A DNA stretch of 16,863 nucleotides from Micavibrio sp. UBA7689 (lineage in GTDB: Bacteria > Pseudomonadota > Alphaproteobacteria > Micavibrionales > Micavibrionaceae). Location: NCBI GenBank assembly GCA_002482805.1, contig DLGR01000034.1, positions 86,916 through 103,778 of the forward strand, given 5' to 3'. The notes below the pieces were generated by a model, which saw only the letters and a list, made by a program, of their open reading frames with translations, was not told the DNA's origin and did no database searches. Shown in pieces: positions 1 to 8,060 of the stretch. Numbering within the stretch: the stretch's first letter is position 1; every line of letters begins with the position of its first letter. A program made the translations under genes and the position numbers.

Positions 1-486
1 GGCAACCGAGTCAACAACCAGAACATCAACGGCGTTGGAGCGTACCAGCGTATCGGCGATTTCAAGTGCTTGTTCACCGGCATCGGGTTGAGAGATCAAA
101 AGAGAGTCCAGATTGACGCCGAGTTTTTTGGCATAGCCGGGATCAAGTGCGTGTTCCGCGTCGATGATGGCGCAGGTGCCGCCCATTTTCTGGGCTTCGG
201 CAATGACCTGCAAAGCCAGTGTTGTTTTACCCGAAGATTCCGGCCCGTAAATTTCCGTGATACGACCGCGGGGAAGACCACCTACGCCAAGGCCAATGTC
301 CAGGCCAAGCGAACCCGTGGAGATAACCTCGACTTCGGGAACGCCCGCACTGCCGTTCAGTTTCATGACCGAACCTTTGCCGAAAGCACGTTCGATCTGG
401 CCTAGGGCCGCATCGAGGGCTTTTTGCTTGTCGGCGGAGGAGATTTTATCCATGGAATCGTCTTTCTTGAATGGGGTTACTGACAT
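1..486 (-). CDS. recA: Recombinase RecA, N-terminal part (cut by window edge)
   Basis: RecA is the ATP-dependent DNA strand-exchange protein of homologous recombination and the co-protease that triggers LexA self-cleavage in the SOS response. The reverse strand encodes 162 residues of its N-terminal and core region. They include the RecA opening pattern ALGQIERAFGKGSVMKL, the Walker A motif GPESSGKTT, the IIDAEHALDP segment and the VLVVDSVA Walker B strand at the very edge. The C-terminal half lies outside the window. Three in-frame ATG codons exist, at 507, 486 and 453. I chose 486 because an AAAAGGA ribosome site sits 7 bases ahead of it, while 507 has no such site. A LexA box and a likely promoter lie upstream, so SOS induction is expected. 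The gene is divergent from the ABC exporter gene. The family assignment is certain; only the start is a choice. Confidence 0.97.
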   Translation of the reverse strand, partial: MSVTPFKKDDSMDKISSADKQKALDAALGQIERAFGKGSVMKLNGSAGVPEVEVISTGSLGLDIGLGVGGLPRGRITEIYGPESSGKTTLALQVIAEAQKMGGTCAIIDAEHALDPGYAKKLGVNLDSLLISQPDAGEQALEIADTLVRSNAVDVLVVDSVA

Positions 487-493
487 CGATATA

Positions 494-500
494 TCCTTTT
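494..500 (-). promoter_or_regulatory. recA ribosome binding site
   Basis: AAAAGGA on the minus strand lies 7 bases before the ATG at 486. It decides the recA start over the alternative ATG at 507, which has no purine-rich site upstream. Confidence 0.7.
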
Positions 501-566
501 CTGACATAAGTTAATGGGTGTTTCGAATGAAACGGAAGAGCTACTCACAGCGATATTGTGGAACTA

Positions 567-594
567 ATCGTACACGGTTTGTTCTCACTGTAAA
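567..594 (-). promoter_or_regulatory. Putative recA promoter
   Basis: On the minus strand a -35 element TTTACA (589-594) and a -10 element TACGAT (567-572) are separated by 16 bases. Transcription would begin near 560, giving a leader of about 73 bases before recA. A small hairpin (GTTTC-4-GAAAC, 520-533) lies in that leader. This is a match to the housekeeping sigma consensus by eye only. Confidence 0.5.
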
Positions 595-601
595 GCGAAA
601 A

Positions 602-616
602 GAACGAAAAAAGAAC
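602..616 (-). promoter_or_regulatory. LexA (SOS) box, GTTC-N7-GTTC type
   Basis: The minus strand reads GTTCTTTTTTCGTTC, an exact GTTC-N7-GTTC direct repeat, which is the known LexA operator form of Alphaproteobacteria. It lies 7 bases upstream of the putative recA -35 element, in the 193-base gap shared with the divergent ABC exporter gene. LexA bound here would repress recA. It could also affect the exporter, for which I see no clear promoter. Confidence 0.8.
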
Positions 617-679
617 AAATTTTCTTTTATAACTCGTAACCCCTTGTAATCCGCCATTTCCGGCCCTAAGCTCGCGCGC

Positions 680-2524
680 ATGAACCACGCCGCCATCATA
701 GAAAGACTGCCACCCGAAGGCCTTCAGAAACTCCCCAACACCGTCTGGGCGTTTCTGTGGTTTTTCATGCGCCAGATCAAAGCACGGCTTACCGTTTTGA
801 TTCTGCTGGGCGTATTCGGCGGCGCGTTGGGCTCCCTCTCCGCTTTCTTCTTCGGGCAGATCATAGAAGTCTTCGTCAACACCACGGATAAGTCCCTGCT
901 ATGGGATAACTTAACCACGCCGCTTACATTATATACGGTGCTGATCCTGATCGCTTCACCCGCACTCTATAATGCGCAAGGCTGGATGCAATCGACCACC
1001 CTACCCCCATACGCCGCAATGATACGGCGTCAACTCGCGTTGTACCTGCACCAACATTCCTACAGATATTTTCAAAATGATTTCGCAGGGCGTTTGTCCG
1101 GAAAAATTGTGGAAATGCCTTATGCGATGCGTATGGTGGTGCAGGATATCGTCAGTCCGTTCGTTTATGCGGGTACAACTTTTGTTGCTACGCTGGCTGT
1201 GTTCAGTTGGATCGGCGCGCATTTCGCATGGATTACGGTTACTTATATTGTGCTGTATTTTTTGAATCTGCGCTATTTCATCCCGCGCATCAGAAACCTA
1301 TCCGAAATATCATCCCGTGCGCGTTCCGTTATACGCGGGCGTTTTGTGGATATCGTATCCAATATTTTTCTTGTAAAGATCTTCGCCCGACGTGCGCATG
1401 AAGATGCTTATTTCAAGGAAAGCCTGCATACGAATGCCATGGCACATATTAAACAGGAAACCACCATCACGCGCATGTTCCGCATCCAGCATGTTTTGAA
1501 CTCTTCTTTCATGTTCGGCATGGTTATCGCGGCCGTATATGCATGGCAACGAGATGCGCTGACTACGGCGCAGATATCCATGATTTTACCGATGGGCCTT
1601 ACCATGGTTTCCGCTACTTTCTGGCTCACGGAGATCTATACGGGTTTCTTTGAACGTCTGGGCGAAGTGCAGGAAGGCATGGAGGCTATTGTCCATGCGC
1701 ATGATGTGGTCGACAAACCTAACGCAAGCACGCTTGTTGTCAAAACGCCATCTTTAAAATTCGAAAACGTGCAATTCTCTTACCCCGCCCGCCCGATGTT
1801 CGATGCATTCACACTCGATATTCCTGCGAAACAGCGCATTGGGCTTGTCGGACCTTCAGGTGCGGGCAAATCCACACTGATGCAATTGATTTTGCGTCTG
1901 CATGATATTCAGTCGGGAAAAATTCTGATCGACGGACAAAATATTATAGATGTCACGCAAGATTCGTTGCGCGACAATATCGGCGTCATTCCACAGATGG
2001 CAGATATGCTCCACAGAACCGTACGCGACAATATCGCTTACGGCCGTCTTGACGCTGCGGAAGAAGAAATCATCACGGCCGCAAAACGTGCGCAGGCGCA
2101 TGATTTTATTATAGAGTTACAGGATGGAGAAGGCAGAACGGGTTATGACGCCACCGTCGGCGAACGCGGCGTGAAATTGTCAGGCGGGCAGCGCCAGCGT
2201 ATCGCAATCGCCCGCGCTATCTTGAAAAATGCACCCATTCTTATTCTAGACGAAGCAACGGCCAGCCTTGATTCCGAATCCGAAAAACTCATCCAAGGTG
2301 CACTTGAGGATGTAATGAAGGATCGCACCGTCATGGTCATCGCGCACCGTTTATCGACCATTGCCCACTTGGACCGGTTGATCATCATGGATAACGGGCG
2401 GATCGTGGAGGATGGCACCCACGCCGAATTATTGGCCGAAAATGGCCTTTATGCCCGTCTCTGGGCCTTGCAAAGTGGTGGATTCCTTGGACTGAAGGGC
2501 CAAAAGCCGGTCCAAGCTGATTGA
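680..2524 (+). CDS. ABC exporter, fused permease and ATPase (MsbA/multidrug-like)
   Basis: This is a half-transporter of 614 residues with membrane and ATPase domains in one chain, working as a dimer in the inner membrane to export a hydrophobic substrate, lipid or drug. Residues about 35-330 form the six-helix membrane domain. The ATPase domain shows Walker A GPSGAGKST (391-399), signature LSGGQ (500-504), Walker B ILILDE (520-525) with the catalytic Glu525, and the switch His556 in IAHRLSTI. All catalytic residues are present and the length is normal. There is no second half-transporter gene next to it, so a homodimer is likely. The substrate cannot be told from sequence. The ATG at 680 has no strong ribosome site. 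The gene shares its upstream gap with recA and its LexA box. A short inverted repeat overlaps the stop codon. Confidence 0.92.
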   Translation: MNHAAIIERLPPEGLQKLPNTVWAFLWFFMRQIKARLTVLILLGVFGGALGSLSAFFFGQIIEVFVNTTDKSLLWDNLTTPLTLYTVLILIASPALYNAQGWMQSTTLPPYAAMIRRQLALYLHQHSYRYFQNDFAGRLSGKIVEMPYAMRMVVQDIVSPFVYAGTTFVATLAVFSWIGAHFAWITVTYIVLYFLNLRYFIPRIRNLSEISSRARSVIRGRFVDIVSNIFLVKIFARRAHEDAYFKESLHTNAMAHIKQETTITRMFRIQHVLNSSFMFGMVIAAVYAWQRDALTTAQISMILPMGLTMVSATFWLTEIYTGFFERLGEVQEGMEAIVHAHDVVDKPNASTLVVKTPSLKFENVQFSYPARPMFDAFTLDIPAKQRIGLVGPSGAGKSTLMQLILRLHDIQSGKILIDGQNIIDVTQDSLRDNIGVIPQMADMLHRTVRDNIAYGRLDAAEEEIITAAKRAQAHDFIIELQDGEGRTGYDATVGERGVKLSGGQRQRIAIARAILKNAPILILDEATASLDSESEKLIQGALEDVMKDRTVMVIAHRLSTIAHLDRLIIMDNGRIVEDGTHAELLAENGLYARLWALQSGGFLGLKGQKPVQAD

Positions 2525-2535
2525 GAGATTCTCAA
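2521..2535 (+). repeat. Short perfect inverted repeat over the exporter stop codon
   Basis: TTGAGA-GAT-TCTCAA is a 6+6 base perfect palindrome with a 3-base centre, spanning the stop codon and followed by GTTTTATT. It could be a weak terminator or a protein-binding site for the promoter that begins 7 bases later. The stem is short and not GC-rich, so neither role is secure. Confidence 0.3.
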
Positions 2536-2541
2536 GTTTTA

Positions 2542-2569
2542 TTGACATAAATCCTGTTTTGGTTATATA
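2542..2569 (+). promoter_or_regulatory. Putative sigma-70 promoter of the methyltransferase gene
   Basis: A perfect -35 TTGACA (2542-2547) is followed after 16 bases by TATATA (2564-2569); a second TATATA starting at 2566 gives an 18-base spacer. Transcription would begin around 2576-2579, leaving a leader of only about 10-20 bases before the ATG at 2587 or 2596. No Shine-Dalgarno sequence is visible in that leader. Confidence 0.55.
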
Positions 2570-2586
2570 TAGCCCATCACAAACAG

Positions 2587-3669
2587 ATGCGTGCTATGAG
2601 CCGGAATACAGAAATTCACGACGCCACAATAGGTGGAGTCCGACGGGGCAGAAACGGGAGCGTACTTATCACCGATCCCGCGGATCTGTATCGGGATGTC
2701 GGCAGCGCAAAACACTATCTGCGCGCTAGGCGCAGTAAGACATATTCAAGCGGCTTTCATGCTGACGGCATAGAACTCACAACGGCACATATCCCCCTCT
2801 TTTTCCCACGTCGTAATGTCCGTTTGTTTGAACTCGGTCCGGGTTATCCCGATACCACCCTTCCCGTCATGCGGGCCGCAGAAGCGGCAGGCGTGAATCT
2901 TTCCTACTGGCCCGTAGATATATCCGAAATGTTTTTGGAAGTTGCCGCCATGGCGGCTGAAGAATATTTGCCGGAGGAGAAAATTTTTCGCCTGCACAGA
3001 AGATTTGAAAGAATGTCGGAACTCAATATCCCGAACCCTGAGAATGCAGCCAACATTTTCATGCTCGGCCCAACGGTCATGAATTTCCCAAAATCCTATG
3101 CTTCACGCTTACTCGGTTCGATGATGAAAAATCCCGACGATACAGCCGTGGTCATTTATGAAACCATAACATCTAAAAATCCTATTGAAAAAATCCTCCA
3201 GCAGTATCAGGGCGAAGAGGTGCGGGAATTTACTTTCGGCCCACTTAAAAATCTCGGTTTTAAAATAGAGCAAACGGATTACGCTGCGGTATTCAACAAA
3301 GCCGCGGGCCGAATTGAATGCACGCACACATTCAAAAAGATCTGGGAAGATGTGGTTAGAGATAAGCAGATCAACAAAGTAGATTTAAAAAATATAATTA
3401 CAGACGAGCGTCCGTTCGCAAGCGTTTGGGAAAACACCATCGAATCCCTTGAAGAACTTATTCATGGCGACGTAATTTTCTTCAGGCCAGGCCAGAGTGC
3501 TACGACAGGCGTTTCCTATCGCAAAACGGCCTCGGCATGGAAACGCGGTTTTCAACGAGATTTCGAAGAAGTCACAACCTACACGGCAAAATCCGGAAGC
3601 ACTGTTCTGGCGTTTTTGCGTGGTCCCAAATTCGACACATCGCGGCCATTGATATCGCTTGCCGCCTAA
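2587..3669 (+). CDS. EgtD-like SAM-dependent methyltransferase
   Basis: This 360-residue protein resembles the histidine-specific methyltransferase family (Methyltransf_33, typified by EgtD, which makes hercynine from L-histidine). Visible are the SAM-binding glycine loop FELGPGYP (81-88), the acidic strand PVDIS (109-113) and LGPTVMNFP (160-168), which corresponds to the LGSTIGNF-type motif of EgtD with its substrate-contacting Asn. The rest diverges, and no egtB or other ergothioneine gene is nearby, so the substrate is unknown. ATGs at 2587 and 2596 are both possible; neither has a Shine-Dalgarno sequence. The gene has its own promoter and stands between the exporter and the convergent cckA. 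Its stop codon overlaps that of cckA by 3 bases. Confidence is good for a methyltransferase and lower for the EgtD subfamily. Confidence 0.7.
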   Translation: MRAMSRNTEIHDATIGGVRRGRNGSVLITDPADLYRDVGSAKHYLRARRSKTYSSGFHADGIELTTAHIPLFFPRRNVRLFELGPGYPDTTLPVMRAAEAAGVNLSYWPVDISEMFLEVAAMAAEEYLPEEKIFRLHRRFERMSELNIPNPENAANIFMLGPTVMNFPKSYASRLLGSMMKNPDDTAVVIYETITSKNPIEKILQQYQGEEVREFTFGPLKNLGFKIEQTDYAAVFNKAAGRIECTHTFKKIWEDVVRDKQINKVDLKNIITDERPFASVWENTIESLEELIHGDVIFFRPGQSATTGVSYRKTASAWKRGFQRDFEEVTTYTAKSGSTVLAFLRGPKFDTSRPLISLAA

Positions 3670-6158
3670 CCCAACGCCTCTTTAACTTTTTCCGCCAGTT
3701 GTTTGAGCGTGAAGGGCTTGGGCAGGAAGAAGATGTTTGCGCCCATATGGTCTTTAAGGCGGTCTTCGGTATAGCCCGAAATGAAAATGATCTTGAGATC
3801 GGGGCTCATCGCGCGGATTTTCTGCGCCATGGTAGGCCCGTCCATGCCGGGCATCATCACATCAGTGATGAGCAAATCGATATTCTTGATATCCTGCGTT
3901 TCCAAAAGCGTGAGTGCTGCTTCGCCGCTTTCCGCGCCCAACACCTGATAACCTTTGTTGGTCAGTGCGCGCGTGGAGAAAGTACGCACCGCGTCTTCGT
4001 CTTCTACCAAGAGAATGCGTGCAGTGCCCGTAAGGTCGCCCGTAGTCTCTTCTTCGGGCTTTCTGACTTCGGCCTGAGATGCTTTTGCTTCGGCTTCCGA
4101 AAGGCGCGGGAGATAAATCGTGAAAGACGTGCCGATACCCACAGTGGAATCTATGGACAAATACCCGCCCGTCTGACGAATAATTCCGTAAACCGTGGCA
4201 AGACCTAATCCCGTTCCCTGCCCCACATCTTTCGTCGTGAAAAATGGTTCAAGGATGCGCGACATGTTTTCGGGGCTGATGCCGCAACCTGTATCTTTGA
4301 CTTCGATTGCGACCCATTGTCCGGCGGGCATTTCATCGTCACAACATTTTTGCGGCTGGGCATTCACGTGCGCATGGGTAGAAATGGAAAGCTTGCCGCC
4401 TTGCTCCATCGCATCACGCGCGTTGACTGCAAGGTTGATGAGGACTTGTTCCATTTGGCCCACATCGACTTTGACAAGGCCTATATCCAAACCGTGGTGC
4501 AGATCCAGTTCGATATTCGCGCCGATCAGGCGTCGGATCAGGTGCGATACTTCGGTCAGGATGTCCGTCATATCCTGCACTTTGGGGCGCAACGTTTGCT
4601 GACGCGAGAATGCCAGAAGTTGGCGCACAAGGTTTGCGGCGCGGTTGGAGTTCTGCTTGATCTGCATGATATCGGCGAAAGACGGATCGCCCGGCTTGTG
4701 ACGCAGCAAAAGCAGATCGCAGAAACCAATGATGGCAGTGAGGAGGTTGTTGAAGTCGTGCGCAACGCCGCCCGCAAGTTGCCCAATAGCCTGCATCTTT
4801 TGGGATTGCACGAATTGCGCTTCGAGGCGTTTCTTCTCGCTCAAATCGATAAAATGCAGAACGATATTATCCGAACCCTTGATCTTGCGCGCGTGCATCT
4901 GCGCGGATACGATTTTCTTGTCTTTGAGAGTGATCTCGATTGCCCCTGGCAATTGCGCGCCTTCGGCAATAGCCGCCAACGTCTGAAGGGCCACACTACG
5001 ATTTTCGTCCGTGAACAGGTTCTTGAGGTTTTTACCCTCTACTCCGTCCTCGGTACTGCCGAGCATATGCGCAAGTTCTGCGTTGCAATCCAGCACCACT
5101 CCTTTGGAATCGACAAGCGCGATGCCAAGCGGCGCTTCTTCGAAGAATTTCTGGAACCGATCTTCGGATGCCTGCAAGGCCTGGCGCATTTCGCGCTCGG
5201 CCGTCAGATCGTGCATGACGCCGCGTGTTCTGACACGCCCGTCTTCCTCGAACACCACGGTTTGGTTGACGGAGGCAAGGAAAGTTCTGCCGCCCACGCC
5301 TTTCATCAAAATTTCGGCGACCTGACGCGTGCCGCCTTTTTCCGTGATGTCATAGGGTGCACCGCCGGGCGCGCTCTCCATATAAGAGTGCAGCGCGCCT
5401 CCTTTAAGTAGATTTTGCAAATCCTCACCCAGCCACCTCGCCAACGTTGCGTTGGCAAACACGAAATGGCCTTGCTCGTCGATAGAGAAAAATCCTACGG
5501 GGGCATTGTCGGTGAAATCGATCAGCTTCTCGCGCTCTTCGCGGATGGTGCGCTGGATCTCGCGTTCATGCGTAACATCCTCGACGCGCCAATGCACATA
5601 TCCCGCCCATCCTGCTACGGGCTGCGCAGAAACCGTGAACCATCTTTCGCGTTCGCCTTGTACGGATTTGAGTTCCACTACATCAGGCACTCCGCGCTGC
5701 GCTTGCTCCGCCAAATCCCGGAACAATGTATTGGCTTCGGTATTGGTGAAAAGGCTGGCCAACGCATCTATGCCGGGGTTTTTCTGCTCTTCGCAAAGTT
5801 CATCAAATCTCTGGTTCGTATAAACAGGATGGCCCGCGCCGTCGGTGATAAGCCTTCCGCCGTGGCTTCCCTCAATTACTTCACGTAGCAACCAGCGTTC
5901 TTTTTCCTGCGCGCTGTAATTGTGGAGGAAACGCTGGAACAAAAAAGCAAGAACGGAAGCGAGAATGAAAGTCGCCCCTGCCGCCAGCATGGTCATGCGG
6001 TCGATATCGAAAACAAGGGCAAGACCGATACACCCTGCTATGTAAGCGACGATAAAGCCCAGCGAATAGATGATCCGGCGCATGCGTTTTTGCGCCGTGT
6101 CGGGATTTTTCTGACCGGGCGTGTGGCGGGCGATGAATTCGGAATGGTCGAGGCTCAT
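3666..6158 (-). CDS. cckA: Hybrid sensor histidine kinase CckA
   Basis: CckA is the bifunctional kinase/phosphatase at the top of the CckA-ChpT-CtrA/CpdR phosphorelay, which controls cell cycle and flagellar genes in Alphaproteobacteria. From the ATG at 6158 the protein has 830 residues: two membrane helices (about 29-50 and 55-75), three PAS-like regions (about 90-205, 215-320 and 330-445), a HisKA domain with phospho-acceptor His467 in GGVAHDFNN, an HATPase domain (N box NLAVNARDAM, DTGCGI, GTGLGLATVYG) and a receiver domain from about 713 with phospho-acceptor Asp766 in LLITDVMMPGMDG. The order and the HDFNN box are typical of CckA. An in-frame TTG at 6203, 6 bases after flhB, would add 15 residues; neither start has a strong ribosome site. 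It closes the flagellar export operon. No receiver, kinase or ATPase residue appears lost. Confidence 0.93.
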   Translation of the reverse strand: MSLDHSEFIARHTPGQKNPDTAQKRMRRIIYSLGFIVAYIAGCIGLALVFDIDRMTMLAAGATFILASVLAFLFQRFLHNYSAQEKERWLLREVIEGSHGGRLITDGAGHPVYTNQRFDELCEEQKNPGIDALASLFTNTEANTLFRDLAEQAQRGVPDVVELKSVQGERERWFTVSAQPVAGWAGYVHWRVEDVTHEREIQRTIREEREKLIDFTDNAPVGFFSIDEQGHFVFANATLARWLGEDLQNLLKGGALHSYMESAPGGAPYDITEKGGTRQVAEILMKGVGGRTFLASVNQTVVFEEDGRVRTRGVMHDLTAEREMRQALQASEDRFQKFFEEAPLGIALVDSKGVVLDCNAELAHMLGSTEDGVEGKNLKNLFTDENRSVALQTLAAIAEGAQLPGAIEITLKDKKIVSAQMHARKIKGSDNIVLHFIDLSEKKRLEAQFVQSQKMQAIGQLAGGVAHDFNNLLTAIIGFCDLLLLRHKPGDPSFADIMQIKQNSNRAANLVRQLLAFSRQQTLRPKVQDMTDILTEVSHLIRRLIGANIELDLHHGLDIGLVKVDVGQMEQVLINLAVNARDAMEQGGKLSISTHAHVNAQPQKCCDDEMPAGQWVAIEVKDTGCGISPENMSRILEPFFTTKDVGQGTGLGLATVYGIIRQTGGYLSIDSTVGIGTSFTIYLPRLSEAEAKASQAEVRKPEEETTGDLTGTARILLVEDEDAVRTFSTRALTNKGYQVLGAESGEAALTLLETQDIKNIDLLITDVMMPGMDGPTMAQKIRAMSPDLKIIFISGYTEDRLKDHMGANIFFLPKPFTLKQLAEKVKEALG

Positions 6159-6209
6159 GACGGCGTAAATAATACCAGAATTTTCAAGGGGTTGGCCAGC
6201 CAAAAAGGG

Positions 6210-7280
6210 CTATTTGAGCTTCCCTTTGAGCCTGAAAACATAGGAAATGATCTCAGCGACGGCTTTATAGTGCTCTTGCGGTACGGTCTGATCAATTTCC
6301 ACCTGATCAAACAGGATACGCGCCAGCGGCGGATTAGGCAGGATGATGACATTGTTTTCACGGGCGACTTCGCGGATACGCATGGCGAGTTCGTTCACAC
6401 CTTTGGCGACAAGGATAGGCGCATCGTCTTTATCGGGATCGTATTTCAGTGCCACGGAATAGTGCGTGGGGTTGGTGATGACGACGTCGGCAGTGGGAAC
6501 AGCCTGCATCATGCGCGCTCTGGCTTTTTCCTGACGAAGCTGGCGCAACTTCGCCTTGACCATCGGGTCTCCTTCGGATTGGCGGTATTCGTCTTTCAAT
6601 TCCTGCTTGCTCATGCGCATTTTGGTCATGTGCTCGTGACGCTGATACATCAGATCCAGCACAGAGATAATGAACAGCACAACCAGAATGCCGATAAGAA
6701 GCTTCATAGTCAGAATCCAGATTTCATCCAACGCCGTTTCAATAGGTAATCCCACCATGTGTTCCATCGTACCCATGTAAGGCTTAAGAATGATGATCCC
6801 GACGATGCTAACTATTGCGATTTTCAAAATGCCTTTGATAAATTCCATGATGGAGCGCATAGAAAAAAGGCGCGTGAATCCTTTGAAGGGGGAAATCTTG
6901 CTGACGTCGAACTTAATGATGTCGGGCGCAAAGAGCGGACCAACTTGTATAAACGGTCCCAGAAACGCGGCTACCACGAGAAATATCAAAGGTAACGCGA
7001 TGATGCCTAACGTTTCTTTCAGCGCTTCTACGACCGCGAATTGCATCCCGCCCGGCATTTCGGGCATGTTGTGCGAATTCTCGATGTAGGTTTTCATGAG
7101 ATGCGTAAGATCGACCATCATCGCTGGGCCCATGGCAAGAACGACGATGGTCGCGGCGGTGAGCATCACCCAGTTGTTGATTTCACGTGATAAAGGCACC
7201 TGCCCTTTTTTACGGGCTTCCTCCAGTTTTTTGGGCGTGGGGTCTTCTGTTTTACTGGTGTCGTCGTCTTCTTCGCTCAT
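6210..7280 (-). CDS. flhB: Flagellar export switch protein FlhB
   Basis: FlhB is the export-gate subunit that switches the flagellar type III apparatus from rod/hook to filament substrates. The 356-residue product starts with the family pattern DPTPKKLEEARKKGQVP, then has four membrane helices (about 30-215) and the cytoplasmic domain with the self-cleavage motif NPTH at 270-273, matching NPTH at 269-272 in Salmonella. After cleavage the C-terminal part keeps the conserved LARILFDQVEIDQTVP and AEIISYVFRLKG segments. Length is normal. The ATG at 7280 lies 3 bases past the fliR stop, and cckA follows closely, so it is mid-operon. Confidence 0.97.
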   Translation of the reverse strand: MSEEDDDTSKTEDPTPKKLEEARKKGQVPLSREINNWVMLTAATIVVLAMGPAMMVDLTHLMKTYIENSHNMPEMPGGMQFAVVEALKETLGIIALPLIFLVVAAFLGPFIQVGPLFAPDIIKFDVSKISPFKGFTRLFSMRSIMEFIKGILKIAIVSIVGIIILKPYMGTMEHMVGLPIETALDEIWILTMKLLIGILVVLFIISVLDLMYQRHEHMTKMRMSKQELKDEYRQSEGDPMVKAKLRQLRQEKARARMMQAVPTADVVITNPTHYSVALKYDPDKDDAPILVAKGVNELAMRIREVARENNVIILPNPPLARILFDQVEIDQTVPQEHYKAVAEIISYVFRLKGKLK

Positions 7281-7283
7281 GGC

Positions 7284-8060
7284 TTATGCACCGCCATTGC
7301 TGAGAAAGAAAACCATGCCGCTTTCGTAACGCTGGATAAAGAACAACATGATAGCCGAAAGCGTAATCACCAATGTGACCAGCGCCAGCATGATCTGGAG
7401 TGGAATCGCGATCATGAAGATCTGCAGTTGCGGCATCAGGCGTGAAAGCACACCCATGCCTACGTACAAGACGAGCGAGATTATTACGAACGGGAGCGCA
7501 ATCTGGAATCCTGTCAAAAAGCTTGCCGAAACCGCTTTGGCCATCAATTGCGCCATGCTGGACGTGTCAGGAATACCACCGAGCGGAAACATCGTGTAGC
7601 TCTCCACAAGTCCATGGATCAGAAGATGGTGCAGGTTTGTGACAAACAACAACGTAACACCGGCAACGGACAAATACGCGCCAAATACGGAACCTTGGAC
7701 CGCCATGGATGGGTTGAACACCTGCGCGTTCGAAATACCGGATGCAAGGGATATCAACATCCCTGCCGTATCCATAGCCATCATAAGAATACGCGCTATG
7801 GTACCTATGAAAAGGCCTGTGATGAATTCCACGACGAGCAGAGAGATCATAATCCCAAATCCGGGAAGAGGATTTGGTACGTGATGTTGAAGTACAGGGG
7901 AAAGCGCAACGGAAAAACCGAGGGCTATGTAAAGGCGAATATTGCCAGGCACGAATGAATCCCCGATTCCGGGCATGATCATCAATGCGGTGCCAAACCG
8001 AACAAAGATGATCATGAAGGCGAAAACGCCGTTTACCAGAAATTGTTCGAGGAAGGACAT
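7284..8060 (-). CDS. fliR: Flagellar export gate protein FliR
   Basis: FliR is an integral membrane subunit of the FliP5-FliQ4-FliR1 export gate through which flagellar subunits leave the cytoplasm. The 258 residues form several hydrophobic segments with family landmarks RFGTALMIMPGIGD near the N-terminus and VEFITGLFIGTIARILMMAMDTAGMLIS in the middle (shown here as one conserved helix region around residues 75-105). Its ATG shares one base with the stop codon of the upstream DUF486 gene (TAATG arrangement), so its translation is probably coupled to that gene. flhB follows after 3 bases. Length is typical. Confidence 0.96.
   Translation of the reverse strand: MSFLEQFLVNGVFAFMIIFVRFGTALMIMPGIGDSFVPGNIRLYIALGFSVALSPVLQHHVPNPLPGFGIMISLLVVEFITGLFIGTIARILMMAMDTAGMLISLASGISNAQVFNPSMAVQGSVFGAYLSVAGVTLLFVTNLHHLLIHGLVESYTMFPLGGIPDTSSMAQLMAKAVSASFLTGFQIALPFVIISLVLYVGMGVLSRLMPQLQIFMIAIPLQIMLALVTLVITLSAIMLFFIQRYESGMVFFLSNGGA

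Noticed and set aside
4317..5411. Long open frame (364 codons) on the plus strand inside cckA
   Set aside because: It lies antisense to a clear CckA coding region, has no recognisable domain and an odd, His/Arg-rich composition typical of a shadow frame.
5922..6749. Open frame of 275 codons on the plus strand over the cckA/flhB junction
   Set aside because: Antisense shadow of two well-supported genes.
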